Assembly (NCBI RefSeq): GCF_016808335.1
Contig: NC_053153.1
Coordinates: 24,538,090 to 24,602,089, forward strand
From: Panicum virgatum
Lineage: Eukaryota; Streptophyta; Magnoliopsida; Poales; Poaceae
Reading direction: 5' to 3'
Length of the DNA stretch: 64,000 nt
The notes beneath the pieces are model-generated. The model was given only the letters and a program-made list of their open reading frames with translations. It searched no databases and had not been told where the DNA came from. Shown here piece after piece: positions 43,930 through 55,038 of this stretch. Each line of letters starts with the position of its first letter. Position 1 is the first letter of the stretch. The position numbers and the translations under genes are program-made.

Positions 43930-46900
43930 TTACACGGTGTACCGTCCACCTCTGCTGGGCTTCTCTCTTCTGGAGTCATCCTGCATTATGTGAGGCAGAG
44001 TTGGAGTGAGTTCAGTGCAAATACTTGATATTTTCTCACTAGTGTTTTTTTAAAAAGAAGTGCTATGTCCTATGTGCGGAGCAAATAAGGGTAGAATATT
44101 AAGGCATACATGGAAAGTGTAGGTGATCTTGTCATTGAAGTCGATAACATCCTTCCATTTCTTGCCAATGTTTACCTGCGCGATAAAGGGAACAGGTCAA
44201 CACAGAACAGCACATCAATACCATCGAGATATTAGAAAATGGCAATGGAAAACTTCAAAGGTTGCAGATGGGAGCTCTCAGTGGGATAACAATGCCCAAC
44301 AGAAGATGACTAAAACTATAGGCAGAAGTTCAAGAATTACAAAATGATCGCTTAGGAAAGGTTTTGGGGGTTCTTTCTTCAAATATTCCTTGTTGATGGG
44401 AATATTGTTCACATAGCAATTTTATAAACACAAACAGTCAAACAGTACGCACAAATGCAACATGTACAACTTCCTACAACATCATATTAAATAAAGAAAC
44501 CAAGTAACCACTTTCACGCAATATCATAGCGTTGCCCACTCAATAAGCTGTTTCGAACCCTATATCCCTGCACAACCAAATAGCATGCACAGAAACTCCT
44601 AGAAAACTATATAGTTCTCTTTCAGAAGGAGATGATTTGGGGCATATCCCTTTTCAAGAAAGAAATCAATTTTACAGCTTTACTTGATGCGCACACAAGC
44701 ACAAAACGGCATAAGACATATAATCACTCTAGTACTCATTGTTTTCTCACATATATAGCAGATACAAGGCTGGACACCTGCACATGATATCCTCCTAATT
44801 AATGCAGTCAATGGCCATATGACCTACATATTGTTCTCATTAACTAGAATCTGAAATCTATCTAGCACTAATAGGAATGAATCTAGGCACTAGCTGAACC
44901 TCAACACAGTCTAGTAACGAGATTAATGATGAAAACTATAATGCCTGTCCAACCAAAAACAAACTTAGAATGCAATCAAACAAGATATGGAACCTTGAAG
45001 AGAACTGCAATAATACAAAACTTCTACAATTAACTAGCTTCTATCAACGTTTCGAAGGCGAGTAGGCGACAAGACCACCCAAGGCGAGCTGTGTACACCT
45101 TATCACCTAGGCGGTGCCTAGGCAACAAGTCGTAACTGTTCCCAAAGCAAACTGCCTAGGCAACAAGTCGTAACTGTTCCGAAAGAAAACTGCCTAGGCA
45201 ACAAGGCATAACTTTTCCCCAAAGCAAACTGGATCCACATGGACGCCTAGGCAACACCTTTGTAACACTAGCTATCATACCACTGCAATGATAATACAAA
45301 AGCTTCTACCAGAACTGAACCCAACAAAGGAAGCAGGAGGAACTATGCATAGAGGTATTCTAGAAAGCAGCACAGCAGCTAGAGATTTGCACAGCACATT
45401 GACAATATTAGCAGGAAGAAAACAGTGAAGTATATAAACCGACTTTCCCTTTTATCAAGATATAAACCAAAACACTATGGCCATATTGAGTATCAAAACT
45501 GATTACAGAATTAGAGTGACTTTCAAAACCAACCTGGACAGCTTCATTGCTGGCAGTCTTGGTCCATAATGCGAGCTTATCTCCTCTCTGACGGGCGCTA
45601 GCAACAATTCCACAGATGTCCTCAGTTTCATCAAACTGCTCTCCAATGAGAGCCATCAACTGCATGTTCAAATAGTTATTTAAAATCACTCCTTCAATAA
45701 ATACTTCTCAGGTAAGATTAGCTTCAGGCTGATTCATAAAGAACTTCCGAGCACCTGAACATTTGAAATAAGAATAAGAAAGATGTACCGTTTCAAGCCA
45801 CATGGTCTCAAAGGTTGCCTTTCTGTTGCATGGGACAGTCCATTTGCCACCATTTGCACACTCTGGATCTTCCCATTTTGGCTCCACTCCAGCCTTGAAC
45901 AGATGAAAATCAGCATTCCCAATCAACTTGCTTGGACGGAAAATCTGATCGTACAAGCTACACCAAGAAAGAAGGGATCCATAAGTACACAGATTCCATA
46001 GAATCAAATTAAAAGGCGCTTAAGGTAAAAATAGCACCAAATAAATAAGCTTAACATTACATAAATAGAAGACTTCAAAAGACAAAACCTGCTGTGAAAG
46101 TATTGTAATCATTGATAGCTATTGCTTATTAGTCTCTATCCCTATTCCTATCCCTACTTATTTCTAAAGCAAGCAATGATTCCATTCTGTCAATCTGAAT
46201 CCTCATCGGAACACGGACAAATCAATCGGAATCCGGACAAATCAATTGGAATCCCAATCGGAACCCGAGCAATCAATGCCTCACATGATCACGGAATGGT
46301 CTGTACAAGGAGTGAACGAGCACAAAGTTGGTGGTATTGTGTAGGTCTATTATATTGCCCATAGCAACGCACGGACACTATGCTCGTTAAGGCTAAAACT
46401 AAGAGGTAAACTCTTTTAAGGCTAAAACTAAGAGGTTAACTCTTTCTATATGTGACAAGGCCACAAGTCTAATGCAAGCCAGAACATGTTTACCTTTCAT
46501 ACGATTGAAAAGGTTATGTCATCAAAGACCAATGGAAGAAATTCAGATAAGATTCATTCTGTATATCCAACACACCAATATGCTCAAACCAGGAATAACA
46601 TAGTAGAATTATCAGCAGTTGATTCATTATAGTTCAGCGTGGAAACTTTAACTGACACACCACACCAATCTTAATATGATAGAAAACAACTCTTTACCTA
46701 CAAGGATAAATCCCTCCTCTATTGACGGATATTGTAGAATCTCCCCTACGGCTATACTTCATTTGCTATAGTAACAACTCTACCACCATATCTTCACTAA
46801 AAACACACGGGGCAGCTTATGTGAAAAATCAGCCAAACGCAATCAACAATCAGCACTATTCCGATGCAAACAGCAGAAAACAATATCATGAACAGACAAC

Positions 46901-47358
46901 TAACATATTTCACCATCTACACCATAGTTTCAGATTCCATAGTTTCAGATTCCGTTGGCTCTAAGGTAATCTACAATCCGATCTACCCCAGAGATAATTC
47001 CCACCGCCACATGGCCTCCTAAAACACGCACAGAAGCTGATGAACAGGAACCAGCACGGCATCCAGATCAGATCCGAGCGGAGCGGATCCAGAAGGGGCG
47101 TGGGTGATGAGGGGAGGCGCCCGCGGCGTCGCTCACGTACCTCCAGAACTCCTCGACGGTGTCGAAGGTGTATGCCTTTTTGAGGGAGGTGCCCCACGCG
47201 GCGCCGGGCTTGGGCTTCGACTGGATGTCGTACCAGAAGGTCCACTGCCGGTGCAGCTTGTGCGGACCCTTGGCCTCCGCAGCAGCACCGCCCTCGGTCG
47301 CCACGACCTCCGGAGTCGTCGCCGTCACAGCCTCCGCCGCAGTCTCAACCTCCGCCAT
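43930..47358 (-). CDS. eIF(iso)4E: Eukaryotic translation initiation factor eIF(iso)4E
   Basis: Exons on the minus strand: 47141-47358, 45789-45957, 45534-45659, 44110-44175, 43930-43980. All GT-AG, 630 nt, 209 residues. The N terminus is Ala/Glu-rich (MAEVETAAEAV); the conserved core begins HKLHRQWTFWYD. Cap-binding tryptophans are visible in AAWGTSLKKAY and EPKWEDPECANGGKW; TMWLET, LIGEQFDETEDICG and QRGDKLALWTK follow. The C terminus is RGGRYTV. The short N terminus and PKPGAAWGTSLKK favour the plant-specific iso form over eIF4E. It binds the mRNA 5' cap and pairs with eIF(iso)4G; in many crops this gene is a potyvirus susceptibility factor. Intron 3 (44176-45533) and intron 1 (45958-47140) are long. 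Confidence 0.96.
45115..45228 (+). repeat. 38-bp tandem repeat, three copies, in an eIF(iso)4E intron
   Basis: Units beginning TGCCTAGGCAACAAG start at 45115, 45153 and 45191, an exact 38-base period. A further partial CGCCTAGGCAAC lies at 45244. CCTAGG is palindromic. Confidence 0.93.
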
Positions 47359-47580
47359 GCCGCGCCGCCGCCGCCGCCGCCGCCGCTTTTCGAGGGTTTT
47401 TTTTTTTTTGATGGGGGAGGGGAGACGGGTGGGGATAGCCGATACGAGAGAGACGAGATAGAGGTTGCGGCTGTCGAAGAGACGTGAAGAGGAAGAAGGG
47501 TTCGGCCTTTTGGGGGAGTGAGAGAAGTCGGCGTGCGTGAAGAGGCGTGCGCGTTTTGACTGGGCTCCGGCCCAGTTTAA
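47359..47580 (-). promoter_or_regulatory. 5' UTR and proximal promoter of eIF(iso)4E
   Basis: A (CCG)n run abuts the start codon (47360-47388), then a poly-T/A tract, then AGAGA-rich leader. At 47561-47574 TGGGCTCCGGCCCA holds two opposed site II (TGGGCY) motifs about 210 bases upstream of the ATG, as in many plant translation genes. Confidence 0.6.
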
Positions 47581-48697
47581 ACGTTTTTTTCCCGCAAAAT
47601 AGCTAAATTCATGGCTCGATTTTGTTGAACTATAAAAACATCTAATTCAGTCTGTGAGCTACCCAAATTTGCCCGATTTCATCCATTTACCAATGCAGTA
47701 AGGCAATTCAGTATGTGAGCTACCCAAAAAGGAGCAGGAACCGATAGCTAAAAAGAAGAAGAAAAGCATGAATGAGGAAGGAGATAAAGAATGGTTGAAG
47801 AAATCTCCAACCCGAGCAATGGACCAATGGTGCCCCGATGGAAATAGATATTCCAGCACTGCTAGGGGTTTCATATTTCAAGTTAGGGAGTGATTTTCAC
47901 ATGGAGCAAGAGCTAGAACTAGAGGAAGGTCTATGGGAGGTTGCTAGCTGATGGCAGAGGTAAGTGATGGACAAGATGGCAAGACAATACCCTACAATGA
48001 GATGCTAACAACATTGTCGCCTGAAATACAGTGGTTGAATGACACAACATTGTAATCTTGTACCCCTCCTGTTGATCTACCTATAAATATGGCAGGCCTT
48101 ATAAGCTCACGGGGAGTTTTTTTTTTCACGTTTCCAGAGAATTTGAATAGAATGACTCAATATTTACTCGATAGTCTCATTTCCTTCGTTTGCTCATGGG
48201 AGTGAAAGCTTAGTTGACTTCCTATTGTTCCTAACTGTGAGGTGGAGCGAAGTTGTGACAGATCATAATAAACCAAACCATCTGAAGTTTGCTCCGAAGA
48301 GAAAGCAATGTGGCGTTAAAAACATAACAGAGTTATTACCAAATTACAACCAAACTTTTACAAAGAGATGTGCAGAACCTTCACATGACCTAACTGGTTA
48401 TAGTTACCTCATCTGTGCTGTATCACCTAACAACAAATTATAAACCCTAGCCAAAAATTACCAAAGCTTCAATTCTCAATGAACCACAAAAAGAAAAGTA
48501 CAGGAGTATGAGAACAAATCAATTTTCCTAAAACGAGAAGAATTGGGCCATCTGTGTATCGTGCTTGAGTATCAAAAGGTGAGATTCAAACCAAGTACTC
48601 TTGTGGTTGGACAAAGCAGTGGTTGCGCTATATGTTTTTTATATGCTGACTTCCTCCTGTTCCTCAGCAAAAATTCAAGTGTTGTGTATATTCATGG
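47581..48697. other. Intergenic between eIF(iso)4E and PEX12, possible LTR relic
   Basis: 48060-48200 contains CCTATAAATATGGCAGGCC followed by a T run and CTCGATAGTCTCATTTCC. This resembles the TATA-to-leader part of a small copia LTR, but no ends were found. No coding feature was found. The distal part contains the PEX12 3' UTR. Confidence 0.4.
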
Positions 48698-51600
48698 CTA
48701 CAAATCATTGAAGAGGCGACTAATTTGTTCAACAGTGGCAGGCATCAGCGTGACAGGGCACCTTTTATGCTGTAGCACAAAACAATGCCATATAAGCTGA
48801 TGATGGACAGACAATGTTGCTGAAATATACTATATCTGTATCAGATATGGTTGAACCCACCTGAGAGACGGACTTGAATATGCAGCTGTAGCAAAATACA
48901 AAACCAGAAACAGAAAGAACAGAGGGGTTGGCGCGCTTCTGGCAGCACAGGGGGCAGAGCGTTTTGTCAGTTGGCAAGGGGATTCCGTCTTTGGCAACCT
49001 AATAAAAATGTTGCAGACCCATTTGAAATTGTAATCATGAACTAAAGGTTTCGTTATTTAACAGTTTAACACAAAATATGTGAACTATAGAGAAAACAAC
49101 ACATTTCAGAATACTTGCAAAATCACAGGTTGAGTATGTCATAAGAAAATGGTGGCAGCTCTTTGGCAGCGAGCGTAGAATAAATAAATATACCTTTGGA
49201 GTTGGTGGTGGAGGCGGCGGTGGGTATACAGTCGGAGCTGACATTCTTTCTTCAGCGGATTGGTACCACCACTCCATCATCTAAGGTAAGATTGCCAAAA
49301 GGAGAATGTTAAGTGCATTTCTGTAGTTGAAATCATGCTTTTCATATGGAGATCTAACACAGGGATAGAACTAGTTCATGTAAACATGTAAGAAAGTCTG
49401 CAAAAATCATCAGGTAAGGACATGATTTCTTAGCCATTTCAATATTCAAGAGGTTTAAGGATGCCTTAAATGAATCATTTCTTTCATTACTTTCAAATCG
49501 AAGTATTTACAAAACAAATATCAAACATTCAAACTCAGCAGTCTGCCTGTAAGAAGATATTTAAAGTGAGGAAACATTACATATAGATATAGGTTCTCTA
49601 CGACAGGAACTTGCAGAACAGACCTTGAAAAAGAAGACTGCAGCAATTAAACCTGTTTGTGCATAATCTAGAGTTGTATATATACAACTAAGGAACACCC
49701 GTTGCACAGCCTGCACAGGTCATACAAAAAAGTTCTTGGGATGAGTTATACTTAAAAATTCACACGTGAAACCAATACAGCTACTGAGTACAGTCAGTAA
49801 ACTCCTACCTTCAACCATGGAGGACCACGAAGTCTCTTAAGTTCACGATTTCTAATCCTTGATATCCTAGAAGATGAATCCATCTATTTATTCAGATGAA
49901 AAAAGAGAAAATATGAGGAAATGGAAAGTGTAGATGTATTTCCCCAATGATTAGTGTTCCAATGATTAAAAAAAGGTTTTGATCGGAAACGAAAGTGATA
50001 AAGAAAAAAAAGGGTACCACGTGATATGAAAAACACATCGATAAATATTCCATAATTGCATTCTAAATATGCCTCTGCATGATTAATAACAAATACACCA
50101 ATAAAAAGAAAGTGTGAAGCACAATACCAGCTCTTGTCCAGTAGCACGACAAACGTGAAGCCCTAGCACATGCAGTGCTGGACTATAAAAAGCAGTGGCA
50201 TCCAACAAATATAGCAGCTGGTATGCAAACGAGAGACCTGCAAAAGAACATTCTTTTGATTAAATGAAACACAAACGAAATTGGGTTATACTGGACAAAT
50301 AGACCAAAAAATACTATCAATGCAAAACTAAAATGAAAAGATCACAAGACCATGGATTATTCTCGGAAACCAAGAGTCAAGAAAGGGCGATACAAAGGAA
50401 AGAAGGAAAATAGAGCTGATTGTGATTCTTTTCACTGGTGCTTCCTAACAATAATATGGAATAATTAACTCCAAGAAGTAAATCAAGATAGAAAAACACA
50501 GAAATTACTAATAATTTATACAGGATGAAGATTCATGGCCTCATGGGAGTAGCTGGTAAACAAACCTTCATTAGTTGCATGAATCCATGGATAGCAAACA
50601 CCTATGAGTGAAGCAAAGTTCTTCTTAAAACGTGTCAAGTTTGACACTTCTCCGGTTGTAGGGTCATTCTGTGCTTGGGAAGTCTGCTCCTGATTTAATA
50701 CGAAGCCATCTTCATCAAACCTCACATCATCCTGACCCCAAAGAGTTGCCTGCAACCTGGCTTCCCTTTCTTTATTGTATATAGACTGCAACTTTGACTT
50801 AAAATATGGCAAAACAACCTACAATAACATCGGCAAAAGTTCAGCATAAAGACGATAATTATTCCATAAGCAACAACTTTCATCATTATATGAATGAAAA
50901 TTTTGATGCACATTGCTTTATATCAAAAGTTCAATACATAGTTATTTGCTTACCTTAGACACAGTTCAAGTTTTCGAGCGTTGCATTTTGGGAATGGCAC
51001 AATACATGGACTACTGAAATCAGAAACTAACATTTCCAAACAAAAAAAGGATAAAACAGGAAGACATATTTTAATTCTTTTTATTCATAAGGCAACTTCT
51101 ACTGAACAGTGATAAATGGACATGGGTGTGGGTGTGGGTGTGCGACCCAGCAGAATTTTTTGGGACACGCCAAAAACTACTTGGAATCCAACGTGAGCAA
51201 AGTGTGTCTGACTCAGAAAAAAAATTAGGGCAGGGGCGTATGAATAACACTGCTACTTAAGCATCCCAAATCCATTCATTTTTTTTAAAAAAAAACGAAG
51301 TTAAGGACTAGGGTAGAATATATCTTGAAGCGGGACATGAACCAATTATCAATAATATAATGTATAAAGAAATAAGGATATATAATATCCTTATTCCTTA
51401 GCAGCTGGGTACCACACGAAGCAATTGCGTGCGCCACATATATCGCAACCAGATGCCAACAAACTAACAGCAAGATTGAAAACTGAAAACAATAACTGAA
51501 ATCCGAAGTCAGCAATACAGTAACAGCATCAGGGCCGTAAGTTAGGGAAAAGGCCTTTCTGATATTCATACCATAAAACTAGTCAGTTGTTCGTAGACAA

Positions 51601-53858
51601 ATCAGCTCAATCTTAATAAGACACTCTTGGTGCAATGAGTTGAGAAACTCAAGTCATGGCACTGAGCCACTGAATCCAATTCATGTGCTTTTGCAGTACC
51701 AAATTTGGTATATTCTTTTTATAGCAGTAGCTAAGCAGCAAATGGTAAAATATGTTTCCCCTAGGAATGAAGAACAAAGCAGACAGAAAATTGCAGTGTG
51801 TAAGTAAAATTGCCCGCATCCTACCAAGAAAACCACCGAGAGGATTTTCTGACGCTTCCTTAGTGCAGAATCATAGACTTTGTCACTGGATTCTGTACCA
51901 GGGCTCTTTCTCTTCACTGAAACCTTAACAGGTCTCCTCCTGAGACCATATAATGACTCTGAAAAAGAACCATCTGAAAGAAAACAATTCAGAACAGTTA
52001 AAATAAATAAAATTAAAATTTGGTCTCTGAGATCAAGGTTGCTTAGTTAAGATTGTCATTTGATCAGTTTGGTAATATTTCACATACATAAGTATAGATT
52101 AAAGTAAGTTATCAGAGCAGTTGGCAGTTAGGCCGAGTGTTTGGTTTGGCAATAAGTTGGTCCAACCATGGGCTCTTTTGATTCTATTAAGCAAATAAAC
52201 CTGTAGGGCTGGATGGTACCATTGCAATAACCTCAGGTGGTATGTAAATTATGAGACAGATATGATGATAGTAATAAAGTATAAACATAAGGAATGATGG
52301 CTCGCTCAGTCGCTCTATTAAAAATATTAGTATACTGCTGCATGAAATTTCTTGTCCCAATAGCTGCATCCAAGTGGGGTTTGCTGCAGAAAATAAGACA
52401 CTCAGAATCAACATTGTAATGCCTGTTCCATTAGTTTCCTGTGTTCCAATTTCGTCCCAAGTGTCCTAAACAGATTAGTTTTTTCATGCAGAGAGAGTCT
52501 TATGGTACAGCAACAACTGACCTGTTGTCCGTAGACTATGAGACTCAAGGACACCCATTAACAAAGCAAAGAATTCATCTTCATAATCTAAAACTTTGTG
52601 TAGTATTGGCCTTCTTAGTGCAAAAACCTGCAAGTAAAAATAAGTTAACACTAGTCCACATAATTGGTGAAATAAACTTTTACGAAATGCATGGATGTCA
52701 GATTTGGAGGAGAGAACATCAATAAGGAATGATTAAACGTTTTTTTAGGGTCCTCTTATGCTTCCGTAAGTAACATTCGTATGCAACTTTTCACAATCAA
52801 ACAAAAAAAATGAGTTAACGATATGTTGTAGAATACTCACTTCATGCAAATTGAAGTAGCCGGACTTAAATAAGAGCAATTTATCACTGTTGAAATATAG
52901 CTTAAAACTAGAGCAATTTACCACTTTCTTAAAATACACCTACCTATCGGTTGAGTGTAATTGGTAACGGGGAGGAAAAGTATAGCATGTGCAGCAAGGA
53001 AACCTAAGTATACTGGCTTTCTCCAAAAAATAACACTGACTTTAAGAGTAATGTATGATCAAAACATTACTACAATAAGATACATGAAAACATGCATCAG
53101 CTTGCTAAGATACAGGAGTAATGCGCACTGGCAGATGTTCATATCCTATGTCCCGTTACACATATATTTCTTATGTCACATTGTATGCAGGTTTTCTTCT
53201 GATCATATGTTGACCTTGACCCTATATGTGACGGTTAGTCTCCAAAAATTGCAACACACAAGAAGCCATCTACACTATCATATCCATAGTTCTCCACAGC
53301 ATACAGAAGTGCAGAGCATCACCATCCTAGCAACCAGCTCAATGCCGCAATCCCATACCACTCACACAAATACAAATGAGTTCAGTCTGGGCCTGACGGC
53401 TAGCCAAAATGGGCTAACCTATATGATCTGATCTCAAGCTCAGGTTTGCACTTGCAACTACATCTAACGAACCAAACCTTACTGCATTCTCTTGAAGCTA
53501 AATATGGCAGTACAACAAAAGCAGTGAGCCGAACCACAAGCAGAAGCAGCGAAAAACTCCATGATCACCCCCAAGCTAGATCACTTCAATGCGTCACTCA
53601 GCGCAGCACAAATCTACCATCCATGACATCGGGGACACGAACGACAAACAACATGCCACGAAATCCCCCGAACCAGGCACGGAATCCCAGCGATTCGATC
53701 CAATCAGAGACGAGCAAGTAAGGGGATGAGGCGGGAGGCGAGCGGTTTACCCCGAGCGAGTAGGTGAGCGCGGCGCGGAGGCTGGCGGGAAGCTGCTGCG
53801 CGGCCGACATCTCGAAGAAGGTGGGCCGCGCGCCCTGCCCTCCCACCTGGAACAGCAT
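48698..53858 (-). CDS. PEX12: Peroxin 12 (peroxisomal RING-type ubiquitin ligase subunit)
   Basis: Exons on the minus strand: 53751-53858, 52522-52627, 51825-51973, 50566-50818, 50128-50237, 49809-49883, 49624-49710, 49194-49280, 48861-48998, 48698-48769. All GT-AG, 1185 nt, 394 residues, essentially the length of Arabidopsis PEX12. The N terminus MLFQVGGQGARPTFFEM and the PEX2/PEX12 core (YEDEFFALLMGVLESHSL, LPYFKSKLQSIYNKERE, CYPWIHATNEGLSFAYQ) match the family. A Pro run (VYPPPPPPPTPK) leads to a C-terminal RING-like motif with only five Cys (CPLC ... CYSC ... CPVT), typical of PEX12. It forms the peroxisomal membrane ligase with PEX2 and PEX10 and recycles the import receptor PEX5. A MULE sits 278 bp upstream of the start. 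Confidence 0.97.
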
Positions 53859-54135
53859 CGCGGCTGCCCCCGCCGCCCGCGCCGCCTCCGGGGCTGCGGG
53901 AGGGAGCTAGGGTTGGGGCCGCGGGCCCGGGCCTAGAGCTCGGCTGGCGCCGGGCCCGGCCGCTGCCGGGCGGTGTTATCTGTTGGGAAGCGAAGCGACG
54001 GTTTTCGCGTCCACGGCGGTGAGGGGAACTCACCAGGCGAAGGCAAGGAGAGGGAAGGTATCAGGTGCGACGGAGATGTTGGGGAGAGTGGGAGACGAGA
54101 CCGATCAGCGGCTCGACCGAGGAGAGGAGAATCAG
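53859..54135 (-). promoter_or_regulatory. PEX12 5' flank left between start codon and MULE insertion
   Basis: GC-rich, probably mostly 5' UTR. No TATA box or site II motif is evident in these 277 bases, while several TGGGCY motifs lie just beyond the insertion at 58470-58526. Confidence 0.5.
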
Positions 54136-54358
54136 GCGTCTTTTTTATTTTTATATTTTTCGAAAACATTTTTTACAGAAATATATTTTCAATATCACAA
54201 TTTACAGTTTTGTACCCCTGCCGCCCGGCAGGGGGCGGCAGGGACTTATATGTAAATTTAAAAAAAGTTATTTGCGCGGAAGGGCGGCAGGCCCCTGCCG
54301 CCACTCCACTGGGCGGCAGGGGGCCTGCCGCCCGGCAGGGGGCGGCAGGCTCCCCCAT
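54136..54358 (+). repeat. Left TIR and subterminal GC-rich palindromes
   Basis: After about 80 bases of AT-rich TIR come repeated units CCTGCCGCCCGGCAGG and GGGCGGCAGG at 54218-54240 and 54284-54352. These are self-complementary and can form hairpins. The matching TIR is 58213-58391. Confidence 0.9.
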
Positions 54359-54362
54359 GCTG

Positions 54363-54369
54363 TATAAAA
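54363..54369 (+). promoter_or_regulatory. TATA box of the PMD gene
   Basis: TATAAAA at 54363-54369 lies immediately inside the GC-rich subterminal block. A GA/TC-rich leader follows, with a 5' UTR donor at 54494/54495 (CCGCAG-GTAATA). The leader intron ends at 55036, two bases before the ATG. Confidence 0.75.
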
Positions 54370-54494
54370 GGGTTTCCCTCCCTCCTCCTCCTCATTTGCT
54401 TCCCACGACATCCAGAGAGCGGGAGGGAGAGAGGAGGGGTGAGGGAGGGAGTTGTAACGGCGAAGCCCTGCCGGATTTTAGATCCTAACCGCAG

Positions 54495-55036
54495 GTAATA
54501 AATATTTCTCAACTTTCTCGATATAAATTTATTGTATGTTTAATTCTATAATTAGTGTATGCAGTAATGATATTTTAGCGATTTAGGTAATGTTTTTAAT
54601 ATAATTTAGGTAGAATTAAGATTAGTTTTTAGAAAAACAAATTAGGTTTACCAATAAATTTTGTGGTATTGATTAGTTGTCTAATATGAGAAAAAATTTC
54701 GAGAAATAGTCAGAAATTGTAGAAAATATTAGAAAAGTATATGAAACATTCAGATAAATTGTAGAAAATGCTAGAAAAATATATTTATAAAAATATATTG
54801 TAAAAAATTGTAGGAAATGCACGAAAATGTTAGAAAACTTTATGAAAATTTAAGATAAATTATAGAAAATGCAGAAAAATTTAGAAAATATTAGATAAAT
54901 ATATTTATAAAAATATATTGTACAAAAATTGTAGGAAATGCAAGAAAATGTTAGAAAAGTTTATGAAAATTTAAGTTAAATTGTAGAAAAATGCAGAAAA
55001 ATTGTAGAAAATGCAGAAAACTTTTTTTTGTGTTAG
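54495..55036 (+). repeat. Leader intron of the PMD gene with a 120-bp tandem duplication
   Basis: The AT-rich intron contains degenerate AGAAAATGC/TTAGAAAA words. A block starting ATATATTTATAAAAATATAT is repeated with a period of 120 bases (54779 and 54899). Confidence 0.8.
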
Positions 55037-55038
55037 GT

